Both the position numbers and the translations under genes were made by a program. The notes beneath the pieces are model-generated. The model was not told where the DNA came from, ran no database searches, and saw only the letters and a list, made by a program, of their open reading frames with translations. Of a DNA stretch of 64,000 nt, positions 12,740 through 24,652 are shown one piece after another. The number at the start of each line of letters is the position of its first letter. Within the stretch, counting starts at the first letter, position 1. The DNA lies in assembly GCA_001792895.1 (NCBI GenBank), contig MARA01000033.1:372001-436000 (forward strand), written 5' to 3'. The DNA comes from Lentinus brumalis (Eukaryota > Basidiomycota > Agaricomycetes > Polyporales > Polyporaceae).

Positions 12740-12801
12740 TTCAGAGGCTTAGAGGCTCAGAAGCTCGAAGGCTTAGAAGCTCAGAAGCTAGAAGCTCAGG
12801 C
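12740..12801. repeat. Imperfect tandem repeat of AGGCTCAGAAGCT type
   Basis: Alternating TTAGAGGCTCAGAAGCT-like units of about 8-16 bases fill the interval. No coding potential is evident. Confidence 0.75.
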
Positions 12802-15800
12802 GCACCCCGGGACGAGCCACCCGGGCACTCGGAAGTGGCCGCCGCGATCGCAACGTTCAAGAGCTAAGCACTAAGCAGGTCTGCGGATCGCGCTCGCACA
12901 CCGTATACGCCGCTCGAGACAATATATCATGGAGGCTGCGTTGGGGCTTCCGGTGGCGGATGGCGTTCTCGGACTCGGCGCTGGCCGCTGGCGTGCTAGA
13001 CTCATCTTAATCAGCGGGCGTGCAAGGACGAGCGGCGAGCGGCGAACGTCGAACCCCCAACAACTTCGATTTGCGAAAGACGAGCGGAGAAGATCAGATG
13101 TCATTGCGGACGTCCTCGAGTACTCTACAGCACCGCAATACATACAATATACAATCCAAGTGAGCCCTTCTCTCTGCTTTGTTCCTCCCGGAGCTGTCCG
13201 TCCGTCGACCACGTTCTCCCTGCTTTATCATAGATTCTCCAGTCGATCTACTTCGATCTACCCACCGAGTACCAGTATAGCGCACGCTCTGCAGGCGATC
13301 TGCCGAATAGCTGGGGTACTCGTCTATCACTGTCAGGATCCGGGTACCGGGTGGCATGGCATGGCAGATAGATATCCTCCTGCTGTGTCACGACGGTACA
13401 GAAGCGACGGACAAGGACGGTTCCTCGTCCCAGGACACCGCCCCTGCGTCTCACTGGGCGCGCGCACGTCGACGACGCCGCACGAAGATGGTACTAATAG
13501 GACAAGGTTCGCAGAGCCGCGGCTATCCGACTCACGAGGAGCATCGCCCTGCACCGGCACAGACTCGGGGCATGTTCTGACCTCCTTCGACTTGCGCCTG
13601 CCTGGACCGTGACCGGCGACAGAGTACTGAATTACTGAAGAGCTTCGCCCCCTCGAGCTGCGCTTCGCGCCTTCCCCGTCTCGCTCCTGCCCTCGTGGCG
13701 GGATCTTCGTTCCGCATCGGGGAACCCCGCTGGGAGTGGGAGTGGGAGGGGCGAAGTCGGAAGACAGGCAGGCCTAGGGAGGGAGGGCTCCGTGTCCATG
13801 TCTCAGTGCGCTGCTCGATCGTGCGCGTGATCGTGCTTGCTGGCCGTGGATGGGCTCGTACTCAGCGAGGTGCGAGGTGCGTCCCTGGATGCACGCGCAG
13901 TACAGTAATAGGTGTCCGTTCGCCTTCATGTAACTTGCGCACGACGATCCTTCGATCACCACTACTCGAGTGGACTCACATGAACACACACGACAGTGCT
14001 TCAGCAGGCCCCCTCCATGATGCCCTTAGGCTCCTTCGGCCGATGTCGAGGAGTGTTCTTGGAGACCGAAACTCTAGATCTATAATAGTAGGTAAAGTTC
14101 GGTGTTAGGCTGCGAAGTCGAGTGGGGCGCAGTCTGAGTTTGATTCCGTATGGGAAAGGTTTGGAGCGGCTTGGCCACTCGAAGTGACCTGACTTTCGCA
14201 CCGCAGCGTCCCGAACTGCTATTCCGCGTTCGAATGAGCATTGATTAGGAGTTTAGCCAGGGTGCAACCAACTCACCTTTTAGCCACGACGCACCTAGTG
14301 CTCGCCACATGATTGATACGCTGTGGACTCGGTACTGTGGACCCGCGGAGGCAAACTTTTTCAGCGCGAAGTGGCAACATGTGGCGGGCGTAGTGCGCCA
14401 CGAGTCCACTCGCCGCTGGACTGCGCTCCGTCGGCGTGATCGGTGAACCTGAAGAGTTCCTATCTAGTATCTACTGAGAGACTGCAGCAAGACTGCAGCC
14501 TCCTGGCTCCTAGGTACCTGAGCCACCCGCCTATCAGTGTCAAACAAGCTACAGAGCCTCCGAAGTTCGAACCACAGGTCAAGCCACAGCTGACCGTCGT
14601 CTGAATCTTCGGAAGCCTGGTGCGCGGGAGGATACTAGGCACGCACCCAGTCCCGCTACGTCATCTGCGATAACGACTGTCTGAATCTGTTGTGTCAGGT
14701 GGCGGCTGCGCGCGCCAGCCCCTGCCCAGTGCCAGCGGACCGTCGGGGATGGGCCCACGCCGCGACGTCCATCATGAACGGCTCGCGTGGCCGCGGCGCG
14801 GCGTGCCTCCCGACGGCTAAGGGCTTCGAGAAAGTCCGGCTGGAACGGAGCAGTGCCGCCGCGGGGTTTGGTCCGTCTCCGACGCTCCGAGCCGCACACC
14901 GAGACAACCACCTGAGGCCTCGCGTGCTACAGTCGACATCGGACTCGAAAGTAGACAACCGCTCCAACGAATCTGAGTGTAGCAGGCTCACGCGAAGCCA
15001 GGTCGGAAGCAGATGATGCAGCAGGGGGTCACCCGGTCGTGCGCGCATTTAAAGCGTGGGTTGGCGGAAGTTAGGGCGATTCGCGCTGGCTATAGCCATA
15101 AGTCTAACGGCGGAGTCGAGACATTGGAAGCCTCGGAGGCTGTTCCGAGGTTCCTATTGACATTGTATCTGGGGGTAGTGTGATGGCTCGAGCCTCGAGG
15201 CTCGAACCGCGGAGGAGAATGGATATGGAGACGGTGGGTGGCTAACGAGTGCGCCACCCGCATTCTTCCGCACGCCATTGTGCCGTGGATCTCCTCGCAG
15301 GAGCTAGCGGCTTCATTGCAGAGCTAGTACCTGACTACAGAGCGCGATTGAGCGGAAGTGAACGCAAAACATGGTCCCAGTAAGACACTTACCATGCAAG
15401 TCGCGACACTCGGATAACGAAGGTTCAGTCAGACGCGGGAGCAGATACACGGCCCATACAATCCGCAGCAAGAGAAAATTGTCGGACAGAGTTTGTTACT
15501 CACTGCATATTTCCCCTATTGATATCCCCTACTCTTTCCGAGGGTCGAACGCTATCTGAGTCGGATGTCTGTGTTATAGTAGTGACGTCCCGACGGAAAA
15601 GACACCATGGAGCCGAGCATAGCTTGGAGATCGACCCGGACCCGGTAGATCACCTGTAGATCAGTACTGTTCGAGGGCAGTGATCGAGAGATGGCACATA
15701 GGAGCTATGTATCGCCAGCATGCACAGAGGGCTACAGTTGTGGACAGTTTACGAAGACTGCTGGCGGACCGGAGCCATATCCACATCAGCGCGAACGTAC

Positions 15801-17753
15801 GTGACTGAGGGAGCAAACAGCACGCGGACGTAGGGACGAGGGACGAGGAGACGAGGATATCGGTGCGAGTGGTTAAAAGGGAAACTGTGCGTACCTGCAT
15901 TCCGTGCCCCGTCATGTCTAGCACAAGAACATGCGTTAGTTCAGAGATTCGCAGTCTGAGGACAGCGCCGCACTCTGGACAACTTGCTCCTCGGGTATCG
16001 TCCAGGCCGTCACAGCAGAAGGTTAACCAGATGGGCATGTAGACCGTCGGTATACCGACTTGCATTGATCATGCGAGACTCTTGACAATGTGTGTCTGTG
16101 ATTCTGGCGATGGTAATTACTCGGCGAGTACGATAGAACAAGATGAAATGCCCAAGTACCCAACGAGATCTAGAATGTCTTGTTCGACGACATCAGCCTG
16201 GATGTTGGAGGAAAGCACAGACGGTACGAAGCGTATAAGCGCCGGTACGCGTTGTGCGACTGGCGCTTAAGCTTGTGTCTGTCCTCCGCACGACCACCAC
16301 TGTCTGTACCTACCTGGCTGGCACCACTTCCCTTTCAGCATGTCAATGGATGTATGCTCTGTAATGCTTCAACTATCACCTGAGAAACGATTTCACCCGT
16401 TGACCGCAACGTATGCGTTCGCGCAGTGCGAGCGTCGGCAGTGGAAGTTCATGGTGAGCACATTGCGCCGTATACATACACCACACGACGCGTCGGATGA
16501 ACGAACGTACAAGAGCTACGACGCACATTTGAGAGGGTCATGGGGGGCAGGAGGAGTGTCATGGATGCATCACGTAGCTCGCAATACGGCGGGTCGCGAG
16601 TTTGGAGATACGACGTCGGTCGCTCGACGACGTGTCTTCACATGGTATGGACCGCGTTCCACTTACTGCAAGAGGCGAAGATGCATGGTTCCCCATCGTG
16701 TTCCGGGTCCCGGTCCCAGGGATGAGGAGAGGTGTTTGACTTCAAGTCAGGACCTGTTCTTCCCCGACCGGACGTCACCATTTCAGGCGTTCCGGCTCCT
16801 CCTCCTCCAGAAAGAACAACACGCACCACTTACTCTTCGCAGTACTTTCAGCACAACGCTCGAATCTCAGGCGTCCCACGTCTGCAAGCCGGCCTCCACG
16901 ACGATAACGCACCGCCGCTTCAAGACCCTACAGTACCCCTTCACAACCCGCTTACACCGTGACGGGCACCAGTGAGCAGTGAGTACACGCTTCGCTATCT
17001 GCAACATTGCTCCGGGCTTACGATCTGAGAGCATGATCCCGTTTCAGGCGCGGGGACTTCTGAGAGCCTGACGGCACTGGCAGCCTCGTGTATGCGGCCT
17101 TGCAAGATGCAAGATGCACCCTCGATCAATGTCGCGTTCCTGCAGGCCGCATATGGGCTGGTCTCCCACAGGTACGCCGTCGTGTACGAAGACGTAACGG
17201 GTGTGCCTGCTCTCTGAGCCGCTGTGTTTCGCAGAGTAAGTATGTGTGTTTCGACGCGCACGATCAGGACTGCCGGCCCGGTGTCCTGAAGGAGACTTCT
17301 GCTGGTGCGTTCGGAGTTGGAGGCTCAGCGGAGTGAGAGCACTCAGCAATATTGGTCCTCTGCCTGATTTTGTGAGTTTACTGTCCTTGCTGTGACTGTT
17401 TCTTGTTTTCCGTTACGACCTCCATGCGAGGCCCGGGTGCACATGCAGTCTTTGAGCGGATCTATGCTACTCCCTCTTCGTTCGCATAAAGCGGTGCGCT
17501 GACTCATGTACGTCTGCAGGATATTATCCCCCGCATCTCGTGGCGATTGGGACCGATGAGGTTGCCCTTCGACTCGACCAACGGGTGAATGGGCGCCTAT
17601 CATGGCCACGTTTATCATCGACCACTTGTCGACCACACCACAAGTACTAGGAGTACCACATGCAAGCTTTCTAAGCTCCATACAACACATTAGTGATAAA
17701 GGCGACAAAAAGGTGAAGCTCAATACGCATACATGATGGGCCCCCTCAGTATC

Positions 17754-18271
17754 TCATAGCGACTCGGTTGAGGTCGCTGTGCTCGCTTCCCCTCCCATGG
17801 CCACAATGGCGTCCCCAAGAGACGACCCGGTGCGCGACGACGTGCGAGTCAAACCCACCACCGTCTCCATTACGTGCAAGAAGCAGCCACCTTTCTCAAC
17901 AACTCCCGTCGGTTGCCCGTTCTGGTATGATCGGGGCGCATCCTGCGCACGTGGCTGACTCTTTTCGTCGAGAGATGCGAGTCGGAAGCTCCCATCCTGC
18001 CCACGTTCGACGAGCGGAGCCTTCGGTGCGTCTTGTACTCTCTCCTGCCAGTACAAAGCCACTCACGTTCTTCGACTGGAATGCACAGAACACAATGCAA
18101 GTCTATGCGAACGTGGGCTGGTGGCGTCGCTTCCCCACCACAGGACGCCGACGCCTTCGTTTCGCTGCCAGCGGCCTCAGCGTGCAGCCTTATCGCCAAA
18201 ATCTGCTCGACGACTCCGACCCATGTTCCCAAAGCTAGCGCGCCAAGGACGTATGCGACGGGCCTCATCAC
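17754..18271 (-). CDS. Small single-pass membrane protein, unknown function
   Basis: ATG at 18271 opens an exon (18113-18271, 53 codons) with a hydrophobic segment VAYVLGALALGTWVGVV near the N-terminus, probably a signal anchor. A 68-nt intron (GT at 18112, AG at 18045) joins it in phase to 17754-18044, a polar exon ending in a Ser/Thr-rich tail. The total is 149 residues. The gene is divergent from the betaine-lipid synthase, with only 134 bp between starts, so the two may share a promoter. I do not recognise the family. Support is the in-phase splice and the open second exon; there is no homology evidence. Confidence 0.5.
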
Positions 18272-18405
18272 GTCTCTTCGGTCAAGCGGACTGAGAACCG
18301 TGGGGCGGCTTGCGCTGTTCTCCCCGGCCTTATATCGATGGCGGCCACCGTACCTTTCGTTGGGTTCCTCTCCCGCTGTCTACTCAATCAGATCCTGCGC
18401 CCAAG
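18272..18405. promoter_or_regulatory. Divergent promoter with TATA-like box
   Basis: The 134 bp between the small membrane-protein gene (-) and the lipid synthase (+) contain CTTATATCG at 18329-18337, about 70 nt before the synthase ATG. Shared regulation is inferred from spacing only. Confidence 0.45.
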
Positions 18406-21217
18406 ATGCTAGACCTCCCTGTGGCCGAGCTGCTTCACGCATCCTTCCGACAGCACGCTGTGGCGTACGGCGCCGTTTTGTCGCTCGTCATCCTGGCCAT
18501 TGCTTTCCGCCACAGCGTCCTCCCTTATTGGAAGTTCTTCTACGCATGCTTCATCAAGCCAGTCAACCACGGCAACGCCGCCGAGATTCAGTCGCTGTCA
18601 GGCCAGCAGCGCGCATTGGAGGGCTTCTACCGGACACAGGCCAGTATTTATGACGCAACGAGGGGGACGCTTCTCCGTGGTCGCGAGGACATGCTTCAGC
18701 TTGCCGCGGCGCAGCTGAAGCACCGTTACCGGGGTTCGGGCGTGAAGCCTATCTGGGTCGATGTGAGTCATAACATTCCATGTCCTTGTACCCCAATGCC
18801 CATATGTTCGTTGCAGGTCGGCGGCGGGACCGGTTACAACGTCGAGAAGATGAACTCCTTCGTATCCGTCCCCCAATTCTTCTCCGCAGTCTATGTGGTC
18901 GACTTGAGTCCCTCCCTATGCGACGTCGCACGGCAGCGGTTCTCGAGGTTGGGGTGGAAGAACGTGCACGTTGTGTGCGAAGACGCGCGCACGTTCAGGC
19001 TTGACTCCATAATGGATGTTGAGAGCGTGGCGGCCGGAGGAGCAGGCGGAGATAAGCATCGTGTCAAGGCCGATTTCATCAGCATGTCGTACTCTCTCAG
19101 TATGATCCCCGAGTACGTCGATCCTGTCCTGTCATGAAGTCGACTGATGCTCACACGGCTTCATGATAGCTTCTATTCAGTCATCGACTCCCTCACCGAC
19201 CTGCTCGCACCCCTCGGCCTGATCGCATGCGTCGACTTCTACGTGCAGTCATCCTCCAGCTACTCCCTTCGCAACTTCACCGGCGGCCACCACTCCCGCC
19301 ACGTCAACAGCTTCTCGCGGGTCTTCTGGCGGTCGTGGTTCCAGCTCGACCGCGTCCACCTGCACGAGAGCCGGCGAGACTACCTCGAGTATCGCTTCGG
19401 GACCATACTCAACGTGAACGACCGCAACTACCTCCTCGGCGGCATCCCGTACTACGTTTGGATCGGGTGCCAGAGGACCGCGACTTGCGGAGCCTCCGGT
19501 GCGTTGGTCCGGCAAGTCGCAGAGCACATCGACGCCCTCGCCACCGAGAGTCCCTACCTATCCCCTGTCCATTACGCGGAGAAGAAGTCCGAGGCTGAGG
19601 ACGCAGCTGCACGGGAGACCCGTCTCCAGCTACGATCAAAGGGCTTCGAGGCGGCGATCCTGAACCTCGCGACGAACGTCCCCCTGCCTTCGTTCTTTTA
19701 CCAGAACCAGCGATGGCGGCTGTACTATGACGAGTCCCTGCAGAAGCACGCACAGTTCGGGAACGAGTACATCTACGCGTTCACATGGGAGGACCCCGCA
19801 GAGGACCAGCGGCTACTCAACATCGGTCCGGACGACGTCGTATTCGCGATCACATCCGCCGGCGACAACGTCCTGAACTATGCCCTGCACCGCCCGCGTA
19901 GCATCCATGCCGTCGATCTCAATCCTACGCAGAACCACCTCCTCGAGCTGAAGGTCGCGGCATTCTGCGCCCTCTCTCACGAAGACACGTGGAAGCTGTT
20001 TGGTGAAGGCCGTCACCCGGAGTTCCGCAATTTGCTTCTCAACAAGCTCTCTCCGTACCTCTCCTCCCGCGCATTCCAGTACTGGCTCGACAACACCTCC
20101 GCTTTCACCTCTCGCGGGGGCCTGTACGAGACCGGCGGTACACGCATCGCCGTGAAGCTCTCCAAGTGGCTCTTCCGTCTCCTCGGCCTCTCCAGGGAGG
20201 TTCGCCGTATGTGCTCGGCCAAGACGCTCAGGGAGCAGCGCGCGATCTGGCGCACGCGTCTGCGCCCGGTCGTGCTCAACAAGTACCTCAGCTACCTCGT
20301 CGTCGCGAACCAGCAGTTCTTGTGGCGCGCCCTGGGCGTACCCACGAACCAGCGCGACATGATCACCGACGACGGTATCGCGGCCTCGGTCGCTTCGGGA
20401 GGCGCATTCTCGGCGAAGGAGGCGATGTGGAAGTACGTCGTGAACACGCTCGATCCGGTCGTCGAGAACACGCTGCTCAGGGACAGCAACTACTTCTACC
20501 GCCTGTGTTTGTTGGGCAGGTACTCGGAAGAGTGGGTTGCGCTCGTCCGCTGTGGTATGGGGAACTTGCTGATAGATTGCTCGTAGGTGCCACCCGGCGT
20601 ACTTGTCGAAGGATGCCCACAGGATCTTGTCCCAGCCTGGCGCGTTCGATGGCCTGCGCGTACACACTGACGAGTTCGTCGAAGTCCTTGCTCGTATCAA
20701 GCCGGAGACCGTCACGGTGGCTGTTGTACGTGTTGCATATTGCATCTGCTCGCCGTACATGGACAAAGCGCTCACTGGATCGCAGATCATGGACCATATG
20801 GACTGGTTCGACCCCGATGGGTGCCAGGCTTCGGAGGTAAGCAGTTCGAAGTCGCAACGTATGACCTCGACGCCTGGTCTGACCCTTTTTGTAGGAAATT
20901 CGCGCAATAAACAAGGCGATGAAGATTGGCGGACGCGTCCTCCTTCGCAGCGCAGGGTTGAAACCGTGGTACATCGCGAAGTTTTCAGCGCAGGGATTTA
21001 GGTGTGAGCGTATGGCTGCCCGCACGGCTGGCAAGTGTATTGATAGGTGAAACTCCTGCGATGCTAAGTCATGCTCTACTGCTGACACGGAACTGTTGAC
21101 AGGGTGAACATGTACGCGTCGACGTGGATCTGCAGGAAGGTTAGCGCGGACCCTACGACGCCTACCGTGGACTCGGATTCGGAGGACCCGGAGGTCGTTG
21201 ACGACCTCGAGTTGTGA
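18406..21217 (+). CDS. BTA1: Betaine lipid (DGTS) synthase, fused methyltransferase and BtaA/DUF3419 domains
   Basis: Seven exons: 18406-18762, 18817-19112, 19170-20531, 20587-20725, 20786-20836, 20895-21001 and 21103-21217. They join in phase to 808 residues. After an N-terminal membrane segment (LSLVILAIAF), residues around 120-250 form an AdoMet methyltransferase with motif I VGGGTGYN and the acidic VVDLSPS. The remainder is the DUF3419/BtaA part, with FAITSAGDNVLNYAL, IHAVDLNPTQNHLLELK and the conserved C-terminal GGRVLLRSAGLKPWY. In known homologs the BtaA part moves the 3-amino-3-carboxypropyl group of AdoMet to diacylglycerol. The methyltransferase then trimethylates the product to diacylglyceryl-trimethylhomoserine, a phosphorus-free membrane lipid made in the ER. 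Fungal homologs are induced by phosphate starvation; no binding site was identified here. The gene appears intact. Confidence 0.93.
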
Positions 21218-21430
21218 TTATGGTGTGTGACGATAGAGACAAGTTGACTCGCTGTAGAACATATTGATTATACGTCCGTCGAGTTGGCAGGCAACTCAGG
21301 CTTCATGCTGTATCTTTCTTTCTGTGCAATCATTAGACTCGACATTGATGCATGGCTCTGCTGCCGGAAGGTGGTACATCGACGACGACAGCAATTGAAC
21401 CCTATGATCGTGACATATCTCAGGCCGACT

Positions 21431-23813
21431 TCAGGCCCTGTAAAGTCCAACTTTGATCGGCAACGACGCCTTCGTTCCGCCTCCCGCGGTTGGGTAGCGG
21501 ACCGTGGCAAGGTTCCAGAAGATGGGCGTCTCCGATGGCGCGAATGTGAACTTCGCTAGGAGGAGACATATGATGATCTCTGATACGTGGAGGAACGTCA
21601 GCGGCGGCGAAGTCTGATAGGCACGATAATCTACACTCACTGATCTCAAGCTGGGAGAACTTGAAGCCACTGAATGGTGCAGGTTAGGATTGATGAGACA
21701 AACACAGCGGTCGGATGTGTGACGTACATGCAGGCTCGTCCTCCACCGAGGAAGGTCATCCTGTACGCGGGCGTCGTCAGAAACAGATAGTAGGAGGAGG
21801 ACATGGAGAGTCACGCACAGATTCGAATATACGCCAGGTATCTTGGCTGCCGTCACGCTTTCAGGAAGAGGCGAAAGCCAGCGCTCGGGTTTCCACTCCA
21901 ATGCGTCCTCGCCCCAGATCGCCCTGTTGGTGTTCGCAGCGAGCAGCCCGACGGCGATGGTGGTATCTTTAGGAACAGCGACCTCTGACATCATGGATCC
22001 GTCGACACCTCTGACCGGCTTTGAGAGCGGAAGGATGATGTCTTGCCGTGCCCTACTCAAGTCGTCAGCTCCTTGGACTTGATTGAGCGCAATAACCATA
22101 CTGACTCTCGGAACATGGTGGCTACTGGCGCATGACTAGAAGAAGCTCGTGTGAGACCGAGTCAGTACGACGTATAGAGATAGGAACATACAGTCTCAAT
22201 GTCTCTCGACAGACTGCGTCGAGGTATGGAAGGGAGACCAGGGTATCGTGGTCGAGGTCTTCGCCGTTCGACGCCTCCAAGATCTCGTGGCGGAGCTTGC
22301 TTTGCACGTCGGGGTGCTCTGCGAGGAGGGAGAAGATAATTGCCAGTGCATTCGAGGTTGTATCCATGCCGGCGAAGATGAATGTTCTGAGTTTCGCAGA
22401 CGGTGAGATCTCTGGGAACACGTCGGTAGCGCAGGCTACGTACGACATCTGAGCAGTAAGCTCATGCTCAGGAAGCTTATCTTCCTCTGAAGCAGCCATG
22501 TTGGCTCGCACTGCCAGTTATACGATACTGTCAAAGGCAAGTTGTGGAGACACGATGCAGTGGTACTTACTTAGAATGCTCATGATGTCCTTGCCCTCTC
22601 CGATCTGCCGCGTCACCTTCTCATCACCTTCCTCGAGAGCGCGCTTCTTCTCCTCGTATATCTCGACAGACCGCCGGTGGATTGTGTCGACTACGGACTT
22701 CGCCTTCTGCACTCCTTCGTGCGGAATAGATCCCACAATCTTCCGCCTCAATGCGGGGCTACCCCACTCGGGAAGATAAGGCAGCAGGCGGCGCCAGAAG
22801 TTGATCCCCGCTACAGCGGGCCTAATGGTCGGTACAAGTGTGGACGATCAGAGCGTGCATTCATACTGAGGTCCTGAACACGTACGCGAATGACTTGATG
22901 GCAGTGGCGAAGTCATCAGGAGCCTCCGCAACGAGCGGGTCGAACGAGTACCCGAGTCCGGCTTGGCCTATCATCTCGAGTGCCGCGCGCCCCATCCACG
23001 ATAGTAGGTCGATCTCCACTGCTGCAGAACCGACACCCACTTCTTTCTCAATGGCGTCCGCAAGCTGGAGAATTGGACGGCTCATCGATCTCGTATAGTG
23101 AGCAGCATGCAGTCGGGGAACGTACCTTGTGTCCCACTTGATAGAATATGGGAATCATGCGTCGCATATGAGCAGTTGAGAAAACGGGATTGAATAGTTT
23201 GCGCTGCTTTCGATGGTGTTCGCCTGTAGTGCTCAAGGCGTTATTAAGACGCTCGCTAGACCACTGAGGCCGGTCATACCGAGTGTTCCAAGCAAGCCGG
23301 GACCGAGGACCATCCGATTGGATCTGGAGACGTGGTAAGCAATAGCTCTGCATCTACAGACCATACTGTACACGCAAGCGTACCTGATGAACCACGCCGC
23401 TTCTTCGTAGACATATTGGTCCTTGACGATGATATTGTGTAAAGCCACGGGATCGAACACAAACAACATCCTATGCTGCAAAAGGATAGTAAGAGAACTC
23501 GACAGTCAGGACAGTGGACACGAGTACATACACCAAGAGGTCCATTCAGCTTGGCGATTCCGGGATACGAGTCGGTAAGCGTCCGGAGGAAGTTCCATCC
23601 TTCTCTGAAGTCTATGAGCTGCTTCAAGTTGCCTGCACGACTCGTTCTGTCACTGTTGGCTACGTATCATGGAAATGTTTGCTCACCTGATAGGAACGAC
23701 TGCGCAGGTGGTCCGGGCAGGTTGTCGAGTGGAGACTTGAGCAATACTTGGCGAAAGTACCTCCACAATAACCATAACACCGAGAACAGCACGAAGACTG
23801 GGATGGTTTGCAT
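21431..23813 (-). CDS. Cytochrome P450, 14-exon copy B, intact
   Basis: Exons descending: 23687-23813, 23532-23632, 23384-23475, 23280-23323, 23126-23223, 22886-23064, 22571-22821, 22444-22510, 22192-22386, 22106-22135, 21819-22052, 21728-21760, 21641-21669 and 21431-21579. They sum to 543 codons in phase. Features in order are an N-terminal anchor, the hinge DNLPGPPA, EHHRKQRKLFNPVF in the C-helix region, ALEMIGQAGLGYSFD, the I-helix FAGMDTTSNAL, ETLRL, PERW and the heme loop FLGGGRACIG split by an intron after the cysteine. It is a microsomal haem monooxygenase; substrate and CYP family cannot be fixed by eye. It is convergent with the lipid synthase (213 bp apart) and is the most divergent of the three copies. 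Confidence 0.93.
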
Positions 23814-23995
23814 GGTCGTTACTGCCACGAGAATAAAGCAGTGAGAATGGGTCGAGGTCAGGATACAGATACATGGGAAGATCCCACCTTATATCCGGGG
23901 GGCCGAGCGGCTCCCACGAATAGCTACTCGATGTCATGAAGTGTGTAAGGACCCCTCCGAGAGACCGTGAGGATCGGCCATGCGAAACAAGCAAG

Positions 23996-24261
23996 CTACG
24001 TCTTCAAGGAGCCCATGAGCGCACGCATGTCATATTGGGCAGTGAACCTCGCAGAGTCGTCAGACAGTGACATAGTAGAGCCGTCAAGTACTGTATACGG
24101 TATCTGAACGCCTTCCATGACTATGATGACTGTCCAGTAAGGCCGAGGAAACGACGACATCTGATGCTTGGACTCACCGTGGTATTTTTGAACCGAAGAA
24201 TGCCTCGCCTACTACGTACGTTGTCTGGTCGGCGGTCGCATGGACCGTTGGCCCCATACGG
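23996..24261 (-). CDS. Possible 3' exons of a small unknown gene
   Basis: On the minus strand an 84-nt exon (24178-24261), bounded by TCGCAG and GTGAGT, joins in phase to a last exon at 23996-24160. The last exon encodes a frame containing YWTVIIVMEGVQIPYTVLDG and SARFTAQYDM. Further splice-like signals continue upstream to about 24540, where ATG-containing pieces occur, but I could not join them in one frame. The family is not recognised. It could be a small real gene between two P450s, or chance. Confidence 0.3.
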
Positions 24262-24652
24262 CTGCGATTGTGTGAAAAATGTGAAGCAGCGTTAGCAGCA
24301 CCACTTACCATGGCCCTGTTTTGCCATCTCACTTGGAAAATGTGGGCCTGCTTCCACGACAGTCGGTCGCAGAGCTGATAATCACAGATTCGAAGCATAC
24401 CTGCGATTTTGTGAGTTTATCTGGAGCTTGAAGGGGTAGATCAAGAGATACCTGCGAGACTTGGCTGCTGAGCGAGGATAGAGCCTGTAAAGAACAACTC
24501 ACCAGGTACGACTCGAGCGCACGCATGCTGCCGCCTGTCCTCAAAATGACATATTATGACTGACCGGATTAAGTTACATTCATGACTTGGGGACGAACTG
24601 GAATCGATACGTCAACTATAGCTGAGACTTCGCGAAATCTCGACCGACTCCA

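Larger units (their letters stand above)
10041..17753. other. Gene-poor interval of about 7.7 kb
   Basis: I could not support any gene here. From 10040 to about 10400 the minus strand looks like C/T-rich 5' UTR of the decapping-activator gene. From about 10440 to 12000 the plus strand is C/T-rich, as expected upstream of a fungal start, but the only ATG frame of note (10972-11160, 62 codons) shows no family. The longest frame (12929-13612) lacks recognisable motifs. Short open pieces at 15661-16065 (minus, hydrophobic with a CPEC pair) and 17103-17216 (plus) may be exons of undetected genes. Regulatory DNA, a non-coding RNA or decayed transposons are all possible. Confidence 0.4.

Noticed and set aside
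12929..13612. 227-codon plus-strand frame in the gene-poor interval
   Set aside because: No motif, no splice evidence and amino-acid composition typical of translated GC-rich non-coding DNA.
16236..16276. AAGCGCC...GGCGCTT inverted repeat as a functional hairpin or terminator
   Set aside because: A 7-bp stem with a long loop is expected by chance in this GC-rich DNA, and no gene is next to it.
19813..20907. 364-codon minus-strand open frame
   Set aside because: Antisense to the highly conserved betaine-lipid synthase exons, whose frame has clear family motifs.
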